DNA of 64,000 nucleotides from DATARH01 sp036268075 (GTDB lineage: Bacteria; Pseudomonadota; Alphaproteobacteria; ATCC43930; CGMCC-115725), in contig DATAUV010000053.1 of assembly GCA_036268075.1 (NCBI GenBank), positions 1 to 64,000 on the forward strand, written 5' to 3'. Position numbers and translations under genes: made by a program. The notes beneath the pieces were generated by a model. The model made no database searches. It saw only the letters and a program-made list of their open reading frames with translations, and was not told the origin of the DNA. This document shows positions 10,283-18,869 of the stretch, piece after piece (position 1 is the first letter of the stretch; each line of letters starts with the position of its first letter).

Positions 10283-11971
10283 ATGCTCGATATCTTGGAG
10301 AACCAGAAGAAACTTACGTTCAATCAATGGAAGATAGCCGGCGCCGCGACGTTGGGCGACATGCTCGACTTCTTCGACTTCTTCATGATCAGCTTTGTGC
10401 TGGGCTTCGTCGTCAAGAACTGGCACCTGACGTTCGGCCAGTCCGGCGCGATCCTGCTCGCTTCCGGCATCAGCGCGCCGTTCGGCTCGCTGTTCTACGG
10501 CTGGCTCGCCGACAAGGTCGGCCGCCGGACCGCGCTGGTCGCCAGCGTCTTGAACGTGTCGGTCGCCACCGGCGCCATGGCGCTGACGCCCGAAGGCGCG
10601 TGGATGTACCTGGTCGCCTGCCGCTTTATCGTCGGGTTCGGCGTGACCGGGCTCTACTCGGTCGACATCACGCTGATGCAGGAATTTTCGCCGGCGTCGA
10701 AGCGCGGCTGGTTTACCGGAGTGACGACGACGTTGCTTCCGGCCGGCTCGCTGTTCGCGGCGCTCCTCGGCTACTACGCGGCGCCCTATATCGGCTGGCG
10801 TGGGATGTGCGCCGTCGGGCTGGTGCCGGCGCTGTTGTGCCTTTACATCCGTCTGTTCGTCCCCGAATCGCCGCATTGGCTGCTGCGCAAGGGTCGGGTC
10901 GAGGAGGCGCGCAAGTCGCTCGCCTGGGCGCTGCAGGTCGATCCGGCGAAGATCCCGCTGCCGACGACGCTGCCCCCGATCGAGAAAACCCGCTGGATCG
11001 AGCTCTTCAAGTATCCGCGCAACATCGTCGCCGGGTGCCTGACCGGCCTCACCCAGACGGGCGGCGTCGCGCTGTCGTTGTGGATGATCACGCTCTTCAT
11101 CATGGTGTTGAACATCAGCCCGGGCCAGGCCTCGAAGCTGGCGATCTTCGTCAGCATCGCGGCGATCCTCGGCCGCGCCTTCTGCTCATGGATTTCCGAC
11201 GCGCTCGGGCGGCGCGGCTCGGGCATCATTAGCTGCGTGGTCTCTGCCCTGTTGATGGCCGGCGCCGGATACCTCCACAGCGTCTACGTCGCCGGCGTGT
11301 CGATGTTCTTCGTGATGGTGCTGCTGCAGAATTTCCTCGGCAGCGGCAACTATTCGATCGTCGGCCCGTACATGGGCGAGCTGTGGCCGGCCCGCCTGCG
11401 CGGCAGCGGCATGGGGCTCGTCTACGGCGTCGGCAACCTCGGCAAGTTCATCGGTCCCGCCGGGCTGGCATGGATCGCCGGATCGAACAATTTCGTCAAG
11501 CCAGAGGCGACGCTCGACGCCCTCGTTCCCGGCTTTCTGTTCTTTGCCTACTGGTACCTGATCGGTGCATTCGCGTTCTGGCTGATCGGCCCCGAGACCA
11601 GGAACCGCACGATCGACGATATCGATGCGGAGATGAACAGCATGGTCACCCGCAACCCCGAGGTCGTCTCGGCGGTTTGCGGCATCATCGGCGCGGCGCT
11701 CAGCGTTGCCGTCGCACCGTTTGCCCCGTTCGCGATCTTCCTCGCCGTCGGAATGACCGTGGTCCTCCCGAGCGTCGGCGGCGTGCTGATGTTGGTCTGT
11801 GCCGCCGGGATGGTCTATGTCGGGCTGATCGCGGCGGGTCCCGGGCTGGTGGGCATCATTTTGAGCGTCATCACCGTCGTGCTGGTTGCAATCTCGGGGA
11901 TCGCGACGCTGGTCGCGGCATTCGGCAAAACGGCGCCCGCTCACCCCGGCGCGGCGGCGGCGGCCCAATAG
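10283..11971 (+). CDS. MFS transporter, metabolite:H+ symporter type, with extra C-terminal helices
   Basis: A 562-residue major facilitator. The N-terminal half has the DKVGRRTA loop motif, the middle PESPHWLLRKGR motif of sugar/aromatic-acid symporters, and a central cytoplasmic loop; the second half has DALGRRGSG. About 450 residues complete the usual 12 helices. The last 90 residues contain further hydrophobic stretches (VVSAVCGIIGAALSVAVAPF; GMVYVGLIAAGPGLVGIILS) before an Ala-rich tail, which is longer than typical family members. Start ATG 10283 has GGGAGGA 7 bases upstream. Own promoter and terminator suggest a monocistronic unit. Substrate unknown. Confidence 0.9.
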   Translation: MLDILENQKKLTFNQWKIAGAATLGDMLDFFDFFMISFVLGFVVKNWHLTFGQSGAILLASGISAPFGSLFYGWLADKVGRRTALVASVLNVSVATGAMALTPEGAWMYLVACRFIVGFGVTGLYSVDITLMQEFSPASKRGWFTGVTTTLLPAGSLFAALLGYYAAPYIGWRGMCAVGLVPALLCLYIRLFVPESPHWLLRKGRVEEARKSLAWALQVDPAKIPLPTTLPPIEKTRWIELFKYPRNIVAGCLTGLTQTGGVALSLWMITLFIMVLNISPGQASKLAIFVSIAAILGRAFCSWISDALGRRGSGIISCVVSALLMAGAGYLHSVYVAGVSMFFVMVLLQNFLGSGNYSIVGPYMGELWPARLRGSGMGLVYGVGNLGKFIGPAGLAWIAGSNNFVKPEATLDALVPGFLFFAYWYLIGAFAFWLIGPETRNRTIDDIDAEMNSMVTRNPEVVSAVCGIIGAALSVAVAPFAPFAIFLAVGMTVVLPSVGGVLMLVCAAGMVYVGLIAAGPGLVGIILSVITVVLVAISGIATLVAAFGKTAPAHPGAAAAAQ

Positions 11972-12000
11972 GCCAAGTCCCGTCCGCGACCCGTAGCCAA

Positions 12001-12041
12001 TCGGCCGGACCGGGGTCTCGACCTCGGCCCGGCCGACCTTT
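12001..12041 (+). terminator. Rho-independent terminator after the MFS gene
   Basis: A 16-position stem with one A-C mismatch: TCGGCCGG-A-CCGGGGT (12001-12016) pairs with ACCTCGG-C-CCGGCCGA (12021-12036) around a CTCG tetraloop and is followed by CCTTT. It begins 29 bases after the stop. Confidence 0.75.
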
Positions 12042-12095
12042 CTCGGGCGCCCGGCTATGCGTCGATGGCGTTCGCAACAGCAGACAGGAGGCTCC

Positions 12096-12707
12096 ATGCA
12101 GCTCTACAACTCGATCGGGCCCAACCCCCGCGCGGTCCGCATGTTCATGGCCGAGCGCGCGGTCGATCTGCCCAAGGTCGAGGTCGATCTGCGCGGCGGC
12201 GAGAACCGGCGCGAGCCGTATCTGTCTAAGAACCCGGCCGGGCAATGTCCGGCGCTGGAGCTCGACGACGGCTCCTACATCACCGAAATCACCGCGATCT
12301 GCGAGTATCTCGACGAGATCGCGCCGGGACCGTCATTGCTCGGCGCGACGCCCGAGGAAAAGGCCGAGGCCCGCATGTGGGCACGGCGCATCGACCTCAA
12401 CATCCTCGAGCCGATGGCCAACGGGTTTCGCTTTGGCGCCGGGCTCAAGATGTTCGAGCCCCGCATCCACTGCATCCCGCAGGCCGCCGACGATCTGAAG
12501 CAGATCGCGCAGGAGCGGCTTGCCTGGCTCGACGGTCTGATGGCGGGAAAGGACTACATCTGCGGCAAGCGGCTGACACTCGCCGACATCCTGCTTTTCG
12601 CCTTTGTCGATTTCTTCAATGGGGTCGATCAGCCGATCGATCCGGACCTGAAGAACATCGTCGCCTGGCACGCCCGCATGAAGGGGCGCGCCAGCGCCAG
12701 CGCCTGA
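12096..12707 (+). CDS. Glutathione S-transferase family protein
   Basis: A 203-residue GST. The N-terminal thioredoxin-like domain (MQLYNSIGPNPRAVRMFMAE; NPAGQCPALELDDGSYITE with the cis-Pro and Glu/Thr of the glutathione site) is followed by an all-helical C-domain with LTLADILLFAFVDF. ATG 12096 has CAGGAGG just upstream. Its physiological substrate is not deducible; it is separated from the MFS gene by a terminator. Confidence 0.92.
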   Translation: MQLYNSIGPNPRAVRMFMAERAVDLPKVEVDLRGGENRREPYLSKNPAGQCPALELDDGSYITEITAICEYLDEIAPGPSLLGATPEEKAEARMWARRIDLNILEPMANGFRFGAGLKMFEPRIHCIPQAADDLKQIAQERLAWLDGLMAGKDYICGKRLTLADILLFAFVDFFNGVDQPIDPDLKNIVAWHARMKGRASASA

Positions 12708-12711
12708 GCGG

Positions 12712-12948
12712 CTAGTTCGAATTCTCCGCGTGCGTGTACCCTGGCATCTGCGGCTGGCGGGCATAGCAGCCCGCGCGCTGCTCGGGTGAAAACCGGATAA
12801 AGGCGGGGTCGTGCGCGAGGCAGTTCCGCAGCGCCTCACTCTTGAACGGATCGCCCGGATAGGCATCGCGGACGAATTTGAGCCCGCCAACGCTCAGCAG
12901 CAACGCCACGATCCCAAACGTGATACCCAACCGACGAACCAACGACAT
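12712..12948 (-). CDS. Small membrane-anchored protein with Y-P-K-AL-C-D-F-R-R-CY-P motif
   Basis: A 78-residue protein of no family I recognise. Residues 7-24 form one hydrophobic segment (signal anchor or signal peptide), followed by a 37-residue motif YPGDPFKSEALRNC, then D, FIR, R and CYARQP. The same motif with identical spacing occurs in the divergent gene at 13320. Two conserved cysteines outside the membrane suggest a disulfide or ligand site in the periplasm. ATG 12948 is preceded by AGGAGGAG. It converges with the GST gene. Confidence 0.7.
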   Translation of the reverse strand: MSLVRRLGITFGIVALLLSVGGLKFVRDAYPGDPFKSEALRNCLAHDPAFIRFSPEQRAGCYARQPQMPGYTHAENSN

Positions 12949-13319
12949 CAACTCCTCCTCCGGCCGTGGCGTTGCAGCAATTCCGCTGCCCGGGCAGCGG
13001 GTTCATGTCGGGCGGATCGTCCCGCCCGGGCAGTCCCGCGCGCCTCGCCACTGCCAAGAAATAGAGCCATCGATCCTTGACGATGACAAGATAAAATTCG
13101 AACCAAAGAAGAGATTTATTGGTTAATTCTTTTATCTGTTTCGACCTATTTCGACCCACTACCGAAAATAGATAATGTTCATTACCGATCATAGTTAATT
13201 TTTCCTGATCAACTGCCGTGTGGGGCGGCAGGATCGCGGGGGGAAAGCCGGCGTTCCGCGATATTCACGCCGTCGCCGGAGTGCTATGGTGCGCGGGCAA
13301 ATCGGGCAAGAGGGCACCC
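12949..13319. other. Divergent intergenic region with AT-rich core
   Basis: 371 bp between two divergent small genes sharing a motif. From about 13080 to 13210 the base composition drops sharply (runs such as AAGAAGAGATTTATTGGTTAA), unlike the surrounding DNA, and includes a tandem TTTCGACCTA/TTTCGACCCA. It presumably holds the promoters of both genes; I could not assign -35/-10 boxes with confidence. Confidence 0.5.
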
Positions 13320-13925
13320 ATGATCGGCAAGGCCGGTCTCGTCGCGGCCATCGCGATCGCCGCCGTCACATCGGGGCGCCATGTCGATTTGCGCGGGCTC
13401 TACGATCAGATGTACCCGGTCAGCACGCTAAAGCGCGACGCGCTCTATCTCTGTCATGAATCCGACCTGACCTTTGTCCGCGCCTCAGGCAGGGACCGGA
13501 GCTCTTGCTACTCGAACATGCCGCACGCCATTGCGCTGGCGCTCGGGTTCGTGCATCCGACCAGCGCGCTCGCCGGGCTGTTCGGCGGCGGTTTCGTCGG
13601 CACCGGCTCGCTATTGGCCGATGTCGGCCTCGCCTCGCGGGCGGCGATGTCGCGCGAGGCGCCGCTGACCGCGCGCACCGCGCCGGGCAAGGAACCCTGC
13701 CGCGGCGCGGTCGCCGGGCTGGCGGAGACGCCGCCGCGCGCGATCGATACCGAGGCGGCACGCTACGCACTGTCCGGCCGGCGCGGCGCCCCGGGGGAAA
13801 GCGGAATCGAGCCCGTCGGCATTCCCCGCCAGAGCGATAGCCTGACGTTGCTCGATGACCTCAACCTCGGCGCAACGCCGGCGAAGCAGCTCGCGCCGGC
13901 AATCGGCTGCGCGGCGCCAAGCTGA
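13320..13925 (+). CDS. Secreted or anchored protein with the same cysteine motif, longer C-terminus
   Basis: A 201-residue protein starting MIGKAGLVAAIAIAAVTSG, a probable signal sequence. Residues 32-68 carry YPVSTLKRDALYLC, D, FVR, R and CYSNMP, aligned without gaps to the motif of the 12712-12948 protein (14 of 37 positions identical). A Gly/Ala-rich hydrophobic stretch follows (about 85-105, SALAGLFGGGFVGTGSLLA), then a polar tail. No known domain recognised. ATG 13320 was chosen because it begins the signal sequence; the frame is open upstream. It precedes mutS by 96 bases. Confidence 0.6.
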   Translation: MIGKAGLVAAIAIAAVTSGRHVDLRGLYDQMYPVSTLKRDALYLCHESDLTFVRASGRDRSSCYSNMPHAIALALGFVHPTSALAGLFGGGFVGTGSLLADVGLASRAAMSREAPLTARTAPGKEPCRGAVAGLAETPPRAIDTEAARYALSGRRGAPGESGIEPVGIPRQSDSLTLLDDLNLGATPAKQLAPAIGCAAPS

Positions 13926-14021
13926 CCCCGATTTCTCGCGCGACCTGGTCTTGCGCAACCTGGGCGCGACGATGCTAGGGTCGGGCGCGCGTACCCGCCT
14001 GCCCAGCCCCGACGCCACAGG

Positions 14022-16682
14022 ATGACCCAGGAACCGCGCCGCGACCCCGGCCCCGCGCCGGCATCGCCGGTGATGACCCAATACCACGACATCAAGCAGG
14101 CGCATCCGGGCTGCCTGCTGTTCTTTCGCATGGGCGATTTCTACGAGCTGTTCTTTGACGACGCGGTCGCCGCCGCGCCGGCGCTCGACATCGCCCTGAC
14201 CAAGCGCGGCCGGCACGAGGGCGCCGACATCCCGATGTGCGGCGTGCCGGTGCATACCGCCGAAACCTACATGGCCCGCCTCATTCGCGCCGGCTTCAAG
14301 GTCGCGATGTGCGAGCAGGTCGAGGACCCCGCGACACAAAAGGCGCGCGGTGCAAAAGGCCCCTTGCGCCGCGCCGTGGTACGCGTCGTCACCGCCGGCA
14401 CCTTGACCGAGGACGGCCTCCTCGACGCGCGCCGCCACAACTATCTCGCCGGCATCGCCGAGGCCGCCGGCGAATTGGGCCTCGCCTGGCTCGACCTGTC
14501 GACCGGCGCCTTCTCGCTCGCCCCGACCACCGAGGCCGCGCTCGGCGCCGACCTCGCCCGCCTCGCCCCGGGCGAGATCCTCATCCCCGAGCGTCTGCTC
14601 GAACGCCCGACCTGGTACGAGCTCTTCGCCGACTGGAAACCGGCGCTGACCCCGCTCGCCAACGCGCGCTTCGACAGCGAGACCGGGCGGCGCCGGCTCG
14701 AAGGATTTTATGGGGTCAAGGCGCTTGACGGGTTCGGCCAGTTCAGCCGCGCCGAGATCGCCGCCGCCGGCGCCCTCGTCGATTACGTCGGCCAGACCCA
14801 GCAGGGCAGCACCCCGCACCTCGAACCGCCGCAGCGCCTCGCCCCCGGCTCGGTCATGCACATCGACGCCGCGACCCGCCGCAACCTCGAACTCGTCACG
14901 ACCCTGTCGGGCGAACGGCGCGGCAGCCTCCTCTCGGTGATCGACCGCACGCTCACCGCCGCCGGCGCGCGCCTCCTCGCCGACCACCTCGCCGCGCCGC
15001 TGACCGACCCCGCCCAGATCGCCGCCCGGCTCGACGCAATCGCCTTCTTCCTCGACCGCGCCGACCTCCGCGCCGATTTGCGCGAGCGCCTGCGCCGCTG
15101 CCCCGATATCGAGCGGGCGATGACCCGGCTGACGCTCGGCCGCGGCGGCCCGCGCGACCTCGGCGCCCTCCATGCCGCGATGGAGGCGACCGCGGAATTG
15201 CGCCGGATGCTGACGGTCCCGAGCCTTGTCGCCCTCCCCGAACCCCTCGCCGCCGCAGAACGCGGGCTCGGCGAGCACTACGCCCTCGTCGACCGCCTCG
15301 GCCGCGCGCTCGCCGTCGACCTGCCGCTCTTCGCCCGCGACGGCGGCTTTATCGCGCCTGGCTACTCGACCGACCTCGACGAATACCGTGAGCTGCGCGA
15401 CGAAAGCCGCCGCACGATCGCCGCGCTCCAGGCCCGCTATGCCGAGGCGACGAGCGTCGGCTCGCTGCGCATCCGCTACAACAACGTCATCGGCTACTAC
15501 ATCGAGGTGCCCGCCGCGCAGGCCGGCAAGCTCGGCACCGACTACATCCACCGCCAGACGATGGCCGGCGCGATGCGCTACACGACCGTCGAGCTGGGCG
15601 AGCTCGAAAGCAAGATCGCCAACGCCGCCGATCGCGCGCTCGCCCTCGAACTCCGCCTCTTCGCCGACCTCGTCGAGGACGTCATGGCCCGCCGCCGCGA
15701 GATCGCCGACGCCGCCGCCGCGCTCGCCGTGCTCGACCTCGCCGCCGCCTTTGCCGAGCGCGCCGGCGAAGGCCAGTGGGTCCGGCCCGAGATCGACAGC
15801 GGCACCGGGTTCGAGATCGAGGGCGGCCGCCACCCGACCGTCGAGGCCGCGCTCCACGGCACCACCGCCTTCGTCGCCAACGACTGCACCCTCGGCGCGG
15901 GCGATTCGAACGGGGGGCGCATCTGGCTCGTCACCGGCCCCAACATGGCCGGCAAGAGCACCTTCCTGCGCCAGAACGCGCTCATCGCGATCCTCGCCCA
16001 GATGGGTTCCTACGTGCCGGCCCAATCGGCGCGGATCGGGGTCGTCGATCGCCTCTTCAGCCGCGTCGGCGCCGCCGACGACCTCGCGCGCGGCCGCTCC
16101 ACCTTCATGGTGGAGATGGTCGAGACCGCCTCGATCCTGAACCAGGCCGGGCCGCACAGCTTTGTGATCCTCGACGAGATCGGCCGCGGCACAGCAACCT
16201 ATGACGGCCTGTCGATCGCCTGGGCCGCGCTCGAACATTTGCACGAAGTCAATCGCTGCCGCGCCCTGTTCGCGACCCATTTCCACGAGCTGACCGCGCT
16301 CGCGCAAAAGCTCCCGGCGCTCGCCTGCCACACCATGCGGGTCAAGGAGTGGCAGGGCGACGTCGTCTTCCTGCACGAGGTCGCGCCCGGCACCGCCGAC
16401 CGCTCCTACGGTATCCACGTCGCCCGCCTCGCCGGCCTCCCCGACGCCGTCACCGCCCGGGCCGAGGAGGTGCTGACGCTCCTCGAACAAAGCGAAGCCG
16501 GCGGCGCCCCCGCCAAACTGATCGACGACCTCCCCCTCTTCCGCGCCGCCGCCAAACCGGCCCCCGCCGTCGCGAGGGAATCAGCCGCCGAAGCCGCGCT
16601 AAAGAACATCCGCCCCGACGAGCTGACGCCGCGCGAGGCGCTGGAGGTGCTCTACCGACTAAGGGGATTGCTGGACGAGTAA
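14022..16682 (+). CDS. mutS: DNA mismatch repair ATPase MutS
   Basis: An 886-residue MutS, normal length. The N-terminal mismatch-binding domain has FFRMGDFYELFFDDA and PMCGVPVHTAETY; the ATPase has Walker A GPNMAGKSTFLRQ, LFSRVGAADDLARGRSTFM, Walker B FVILDEIGRGTATYDG and ATHFHELT. The protein binds base mismatches and recruits MutL. The tail ends with a MutS-type P-REALEVLYRLRGLL segment for tetramerisation. A second in-frame ATG lies 51 bases downstream at a position closer to E. coli MutS alignment, so the first 17 residues are uncertain. Confidence 0.97.
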   Translation: MTQEPRRDPGPAPASPVMTQYHDIKQAHPGCLLFFRMGDFYELFFDDAVAAAPALDIALTKRGRHEGADIPMCGVPVHTAETYMARLIRAGFKVAMCEQVEDPATQKARGAKGPLRRAVVRVVTAGTLTEDGLLDARRHNYLAGIAEAAGELGLAWLDLSTGAFSLAPTTEAALGADLARLAPGEILIPERLLERPTWYELFADWKPALTPLANARFDSETGRRRLEGFYGVKALDGFGQFSRAEIAAAGALVDYVGQTQQGSTPHLEPPQRLAPGSVMHIDAATRRNLELVTTLSGERRGSLLSVIDRTLTAAGARLLADHLAAPLTDPAQIAARLDAIAFFLDRADLRADLRERLRRCPDIERAMTRLTLGRGGPRDLGALHAAMEATAELRRMLTVPSLVALPEPLAAAERGLGEHYALVDRLGRALAVDLPLFARDGGFIAPGYSTDLDEYRELRDESRRTIAALQARYAEATSVGSLRIRYNNVIGYYIEVPAAQAGKLGTDYIHRQTMAGAMRYTTVELGELESKIANAADRALALELRLFADLVEDVMARRREIADAAAALAVLDLAAAFAERAGEGQWVRPEIDSGTGFEIEGGRHPTVEAALHGTTAFVANDCTLGAGDSNGGRIWLVTGPNMAGKSTFLRQNALIAILAQMGSYVPAQSARIGVVDRLFSRVGAADDLARGRSTFMVEMVETASILNQAGPHSFVILDEIGRGTATYDGLSIAWAALEHLHEVNRCRALFATHFHELTALAQKLPALACHTMRVKEWQGDVVFLHEVAPGTADRSYGIHVARLAGLPDAVTARAEEVLTLLEQSEAGGAPAKLIDDLPLFRAAAKPAPAVARESAAEAALKNIRPDELTPREALEVLYRLRGLLDE

Positions 16683-16692
16683 GGAAGTGCCG

Positions 16693-17013
16693 CTAATGCA
16701 GCAAACGCAGGAGTGCGGCAACGCCGCCCAAGATGGCGACGGTCTGCAAACCGACCGCCCCAAACATCCATTTCAAGATTTCGTTTTTTGCAACTTCGAC
16801 CTTCGTCGCCATCTCGGCACGCATTTCGCCAAGACGAAGATCGAGTTCTGTGTGCATTTCACCGAGCCGCAAGTCAAGATAATCGCGCGTGACAACGGCA
16901 TCGCCGATCGTATCGCCGAGCGCCCCCGCCATTTCCTGGGCTTGCCTTGACGGCAGGCCGGCGGCTTCCAGCCGCTGCGCGAGTCTCAGCGTATCGAATG
17001 CAATCGCACCCAT
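16693..17013 (-). CDS. Small coiled-coil protein with C-terminal membrane helix (DUF1640/CCDC90-like)
   Basis: About 106 residues: MGAIAFDTLRLAQRLEAAGLPSRQAQ, then a heptad-rich segment with the internal repeat DLRLGEMHTEL / DLRLGEMRAEM, and a final hydrophobic helix (WMFGAVGLQTVAILGGVAALLRLL). This matches the architecture of bacterial relatives of the mitochondrial CCDC90/MCUR1 family: coiled coil plus one C-terminal membrane anchor. Start codons at 17013 and 17019 are both possible. It converges with mutS. Function unknown. Confidence 0.7.
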   Translation of the reverse strand: MGAIAFDTLRLAQRLEAAGLPSRQAQEMAGALGDTIGDAVVTRDYLDLRLGEMHTELDLRLGEMRAEMATKVEVAKNEILKWMFGAVGLQTVAILGGVAALLRLLH

Positions 17014-17126
17014 GACCATCCACACCTAACCAATAACATCCTATGTGCTTTTTTCCGGGCTCGGAATAGCGGCGCGCCCGGGCAATGATAGAATGAGCCC
17101 GAACAACCCCTGCAATCGGAGGGACG

Positions 17127-17675
17127 ATGCCACGGGTAAGCGAGATAGAGGATCCGGGCGGCGATCCGGTCCTCAAGGACATCTTTGAGAGGGAGCGGGA
17201 GGCTTTCGGCGACCTGCTCAACCCCACCAAGGTGATGGCGCACTGCCCGCCGATCCTGCGCGCGGCAAAGTTGCTCGGCGCCTCGATCGAGCAGTCGGGG
17301 CAGCTCCCCAAGGCGCTGCTGGCGCTGGTCAATTTCCGCGTCGCCTCGATCAACGGCTGCCCTTTCTGAGTCGACATCAATTCCTACCGTGTGTTGGAAG
17401 GAGATGACGGCGAGGCGAAGTTGCGGGACGCGGCGAACTGGCGCGACAGCGCGCGGTTCAACGAGGAGGAGCAACTCGCGCTCGATTACGCCGAGCGCAT
17501 GACCACGACGGGCCAGCACGTCGACGATGAATTGTTCGCGCGCATCCAAGCCCACTTCACCGAGGCGCAGATCGTCGAGCTGACCGCGGCGGTCGCGCTC
17601 GAAAACTTCCGCAGCAAGTTCAACCCGCCGCTTGGCATTGAGGCGCAGGGTTTCTGCCTGCTCCCCGAACGGTAG
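17127..17675 (+). CDS. Carboxymuconolactone decarboxylase/AhpD-like protein with in-frame TGA at the C-x-x-C site (candidate selenoprotein)
   Basis: ATG 17127, with GGAGGG 4-9 bases upstream, opens a frame that reads 80 residues to RVASINGCPF, meets TGA at 17367-17369, and continues without any indel as VDINSYRVLEG... for 101 more codons to a natural end LLPER at 17675. Relatives in this family read CPFCVDIN, so the TGA sits exactly at the second cysteine of the thiol redox motif (C78-x-x-[TGA]81). The downstream half keeps normal codon bias and family features (FNEEEQLALDYAERMT; HFTEAQIVELTAAVALENFRSKFNPPLGIEAQGF). A SECIS-like hairpin follows the TGA. The simplest reading is a 182-residue peroxidase-like selenoprotein; alternatives are a fresh nonsense mutation or a base error. 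Sel genes are not in this window. Confidence 0.75.
17381..17403 (+). promoter_or_regulatory. Candidate bacterial SECIS hairpin
   Basis: Starting 11 bases after the TGA, bases 17381-17385 (TTCCT) pair with 17399-17403 (AGGAG, with one G-U), an A-A mismatch follows, then CCG (17387-17389) pairs with TGG (17395-17397, one G-U), leaving the five-base apical loop TGTGT. Bacterial SECIS elements are expected as a short hairpin just 3' of the UGA with a G among the first two loop bases about 16-37 bases away; here the loop starts 20 bases after the TGA and its second base is G. Folded by hand only. Confidence 0.55.
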
Positions 17676-17678
17676 GGA

Positions 17679-18869
17679 CTATCCGTAGACGACGGCGACG
17701 AGCGCGGTGACCGCCGCCCCGGCGATCACGACCAGCCACGGCGGCACCGCCCACGCGGCGAGTGCGAGAAACGCCGCGATCGCGATCGCGAAGTCGCGCG
17801 GGGCAAAGATCGCGCTCGTCCATACCGGGCGGTAGAGCGCCGCGAGGAGGATGCCGACGACCGCGGCGTTGACCCCGCGCAGCGCCGATTGCACGTAGGG
17901 CCGCCGCCTGAGCCGGTCCCAATACGGCAGCACCGCGACCAGCAGCAGAAACGACGGCAGAAAGATCGCGACGAGGCAGACGAGCCCGCCGAGCCAGCCG
18001 TTCGGCGCCGGCCCCATCACCGTGCCGAGATAGGCGCTGAACGTGAATAGCGGCCCCGGCACCGCCTGCGCCGCGCCGTATCCGGCGAGGAACAGGTCGT
18101 TCGACACCCAACCCGGCGGCACCACCTCAGCCTGCAGCAGCGGCAGCACGACATGCCCGCCGCCGAACACCAGCGCGCCCGAGCGGAAGAACGAATCGAA
18201 CTCGGCGAGCGCCTGGACCGGCACCGCGGCGCGCAATAGGGGCAACCCGATCAGGAGCGCGAAAAACAAGACCGCTGCCATCAACGGCAAGCCGCGCGGC
18301 AAGCGGATCGTCATCGGCGAGTGTTCCGGCAGCGGCACATCGCGCAGCAGCCACCACCCCAGCAGCCCGCCGCCGATGATGACTCCGACCTGCCCCGCCG
18401 CGCCCGGCTGCGTCAGCACCGAAATCGCCGCGGCGACCGCGATTGTCGCCCGCAGCACGTCGGGGCAGAGGTTCCGCGCCATCCCCCACACTGCGTTGGC
18501 GACGACCGCGACCGCGACGATCTTGAGCCCGTGCAGCCACGCCGCCCCGGACAGATCGCCGACCCGCGTCACAACGTAGCCGAACACCACCATGGCCACC
18601 GCCGACGGCGTCGTAAACCCGAGCCACGCCGCGACCCCGCCCTTTACGCCGGCGCGCAGGATGCCGATCGAGATGCCGGTCTGGCTGCTCGCCGGGCCGG
18701 GCAGGAACTGGCACAGCGCGACGATGTCGGCGAATTCGCTCTCGCCGAGCCAGCGCCGCCGCTCGACGAATTCGCGCCGGAAATAGCCGAGATGCGCGAC
18801 CGGGCCGCCGAACGAGATCAGCCCCAGCCGCAGGAAGGCGCCGAGAATCTCGGCAAACGACCCTCTCAT
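17679..18869 (-). CDS. chrA: Chromate transporter family protein (two-domain ChrA)
   Basis: A 396-residue membrane protein with two homologous halves: N-domain with SFGGPVAHLGYFRREFV and CQFLPGPASSQTGISIG, C-domain with FGGGHVVLPLLQAEVV and GAAQAVPGPLFTFSAYLG. These FGG/PGP repeats define the CHR family, which exports or exchanges chromate and related oxyanions. The start overlaps the stop of the upstream phosphodiesterase-like gene in an ATGA, so the two are translated together. No chrB regulator is visible; the substrate may be another oxyanion. Confidence 0.93.
   Translation of the reverse strand: MRGSFAEILGAFLRLGLISFGGPVAHLGYFRREFVERRRWLGESEFADIVALCQFLPGPASSQTGISIGILRAGVKGGVAAWLGFTTPSAVAMVVFGYVVTRVGDLSGAAWLHGLKIVAVAVVANAVWGMARNLCPDVLRATIAVAAAISVLTQPGAAGQVGVIIGGGLLGWWLLRDVPLPEHSPMTIRLPRGLPLMAAVLFFALLIGLPLLRAAVPVQALAEFDSFFRSGALVFGGGHVVLPLLQAEVVPPGWVSNDLFLAGYGAAQAVPGPLFTFSAYLGTVMGPAPNGWLGGLVCLVAIFLPSFLLLVAVLPYWDRLRRRPYVQSALRGVNAAVVGILLAALYRPVWTSAIFAPRDFAIAIAAFLALAAWAVPPWLVVIAGAAVTALVAVVYG

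Noticed and set aside
13611..16490. A 959-codon minus-strand frame opposite mutS.
   Set aside because: Antisense shadow; mutS motifs on the plus strand are unambiguous.
17391..17675. A separate 94-residue gene after the TGA.
   Set aside because: It starts mid-domain, has no ribosome site of its own and continues the upstream frame exactly; better read as one interrupted gene.
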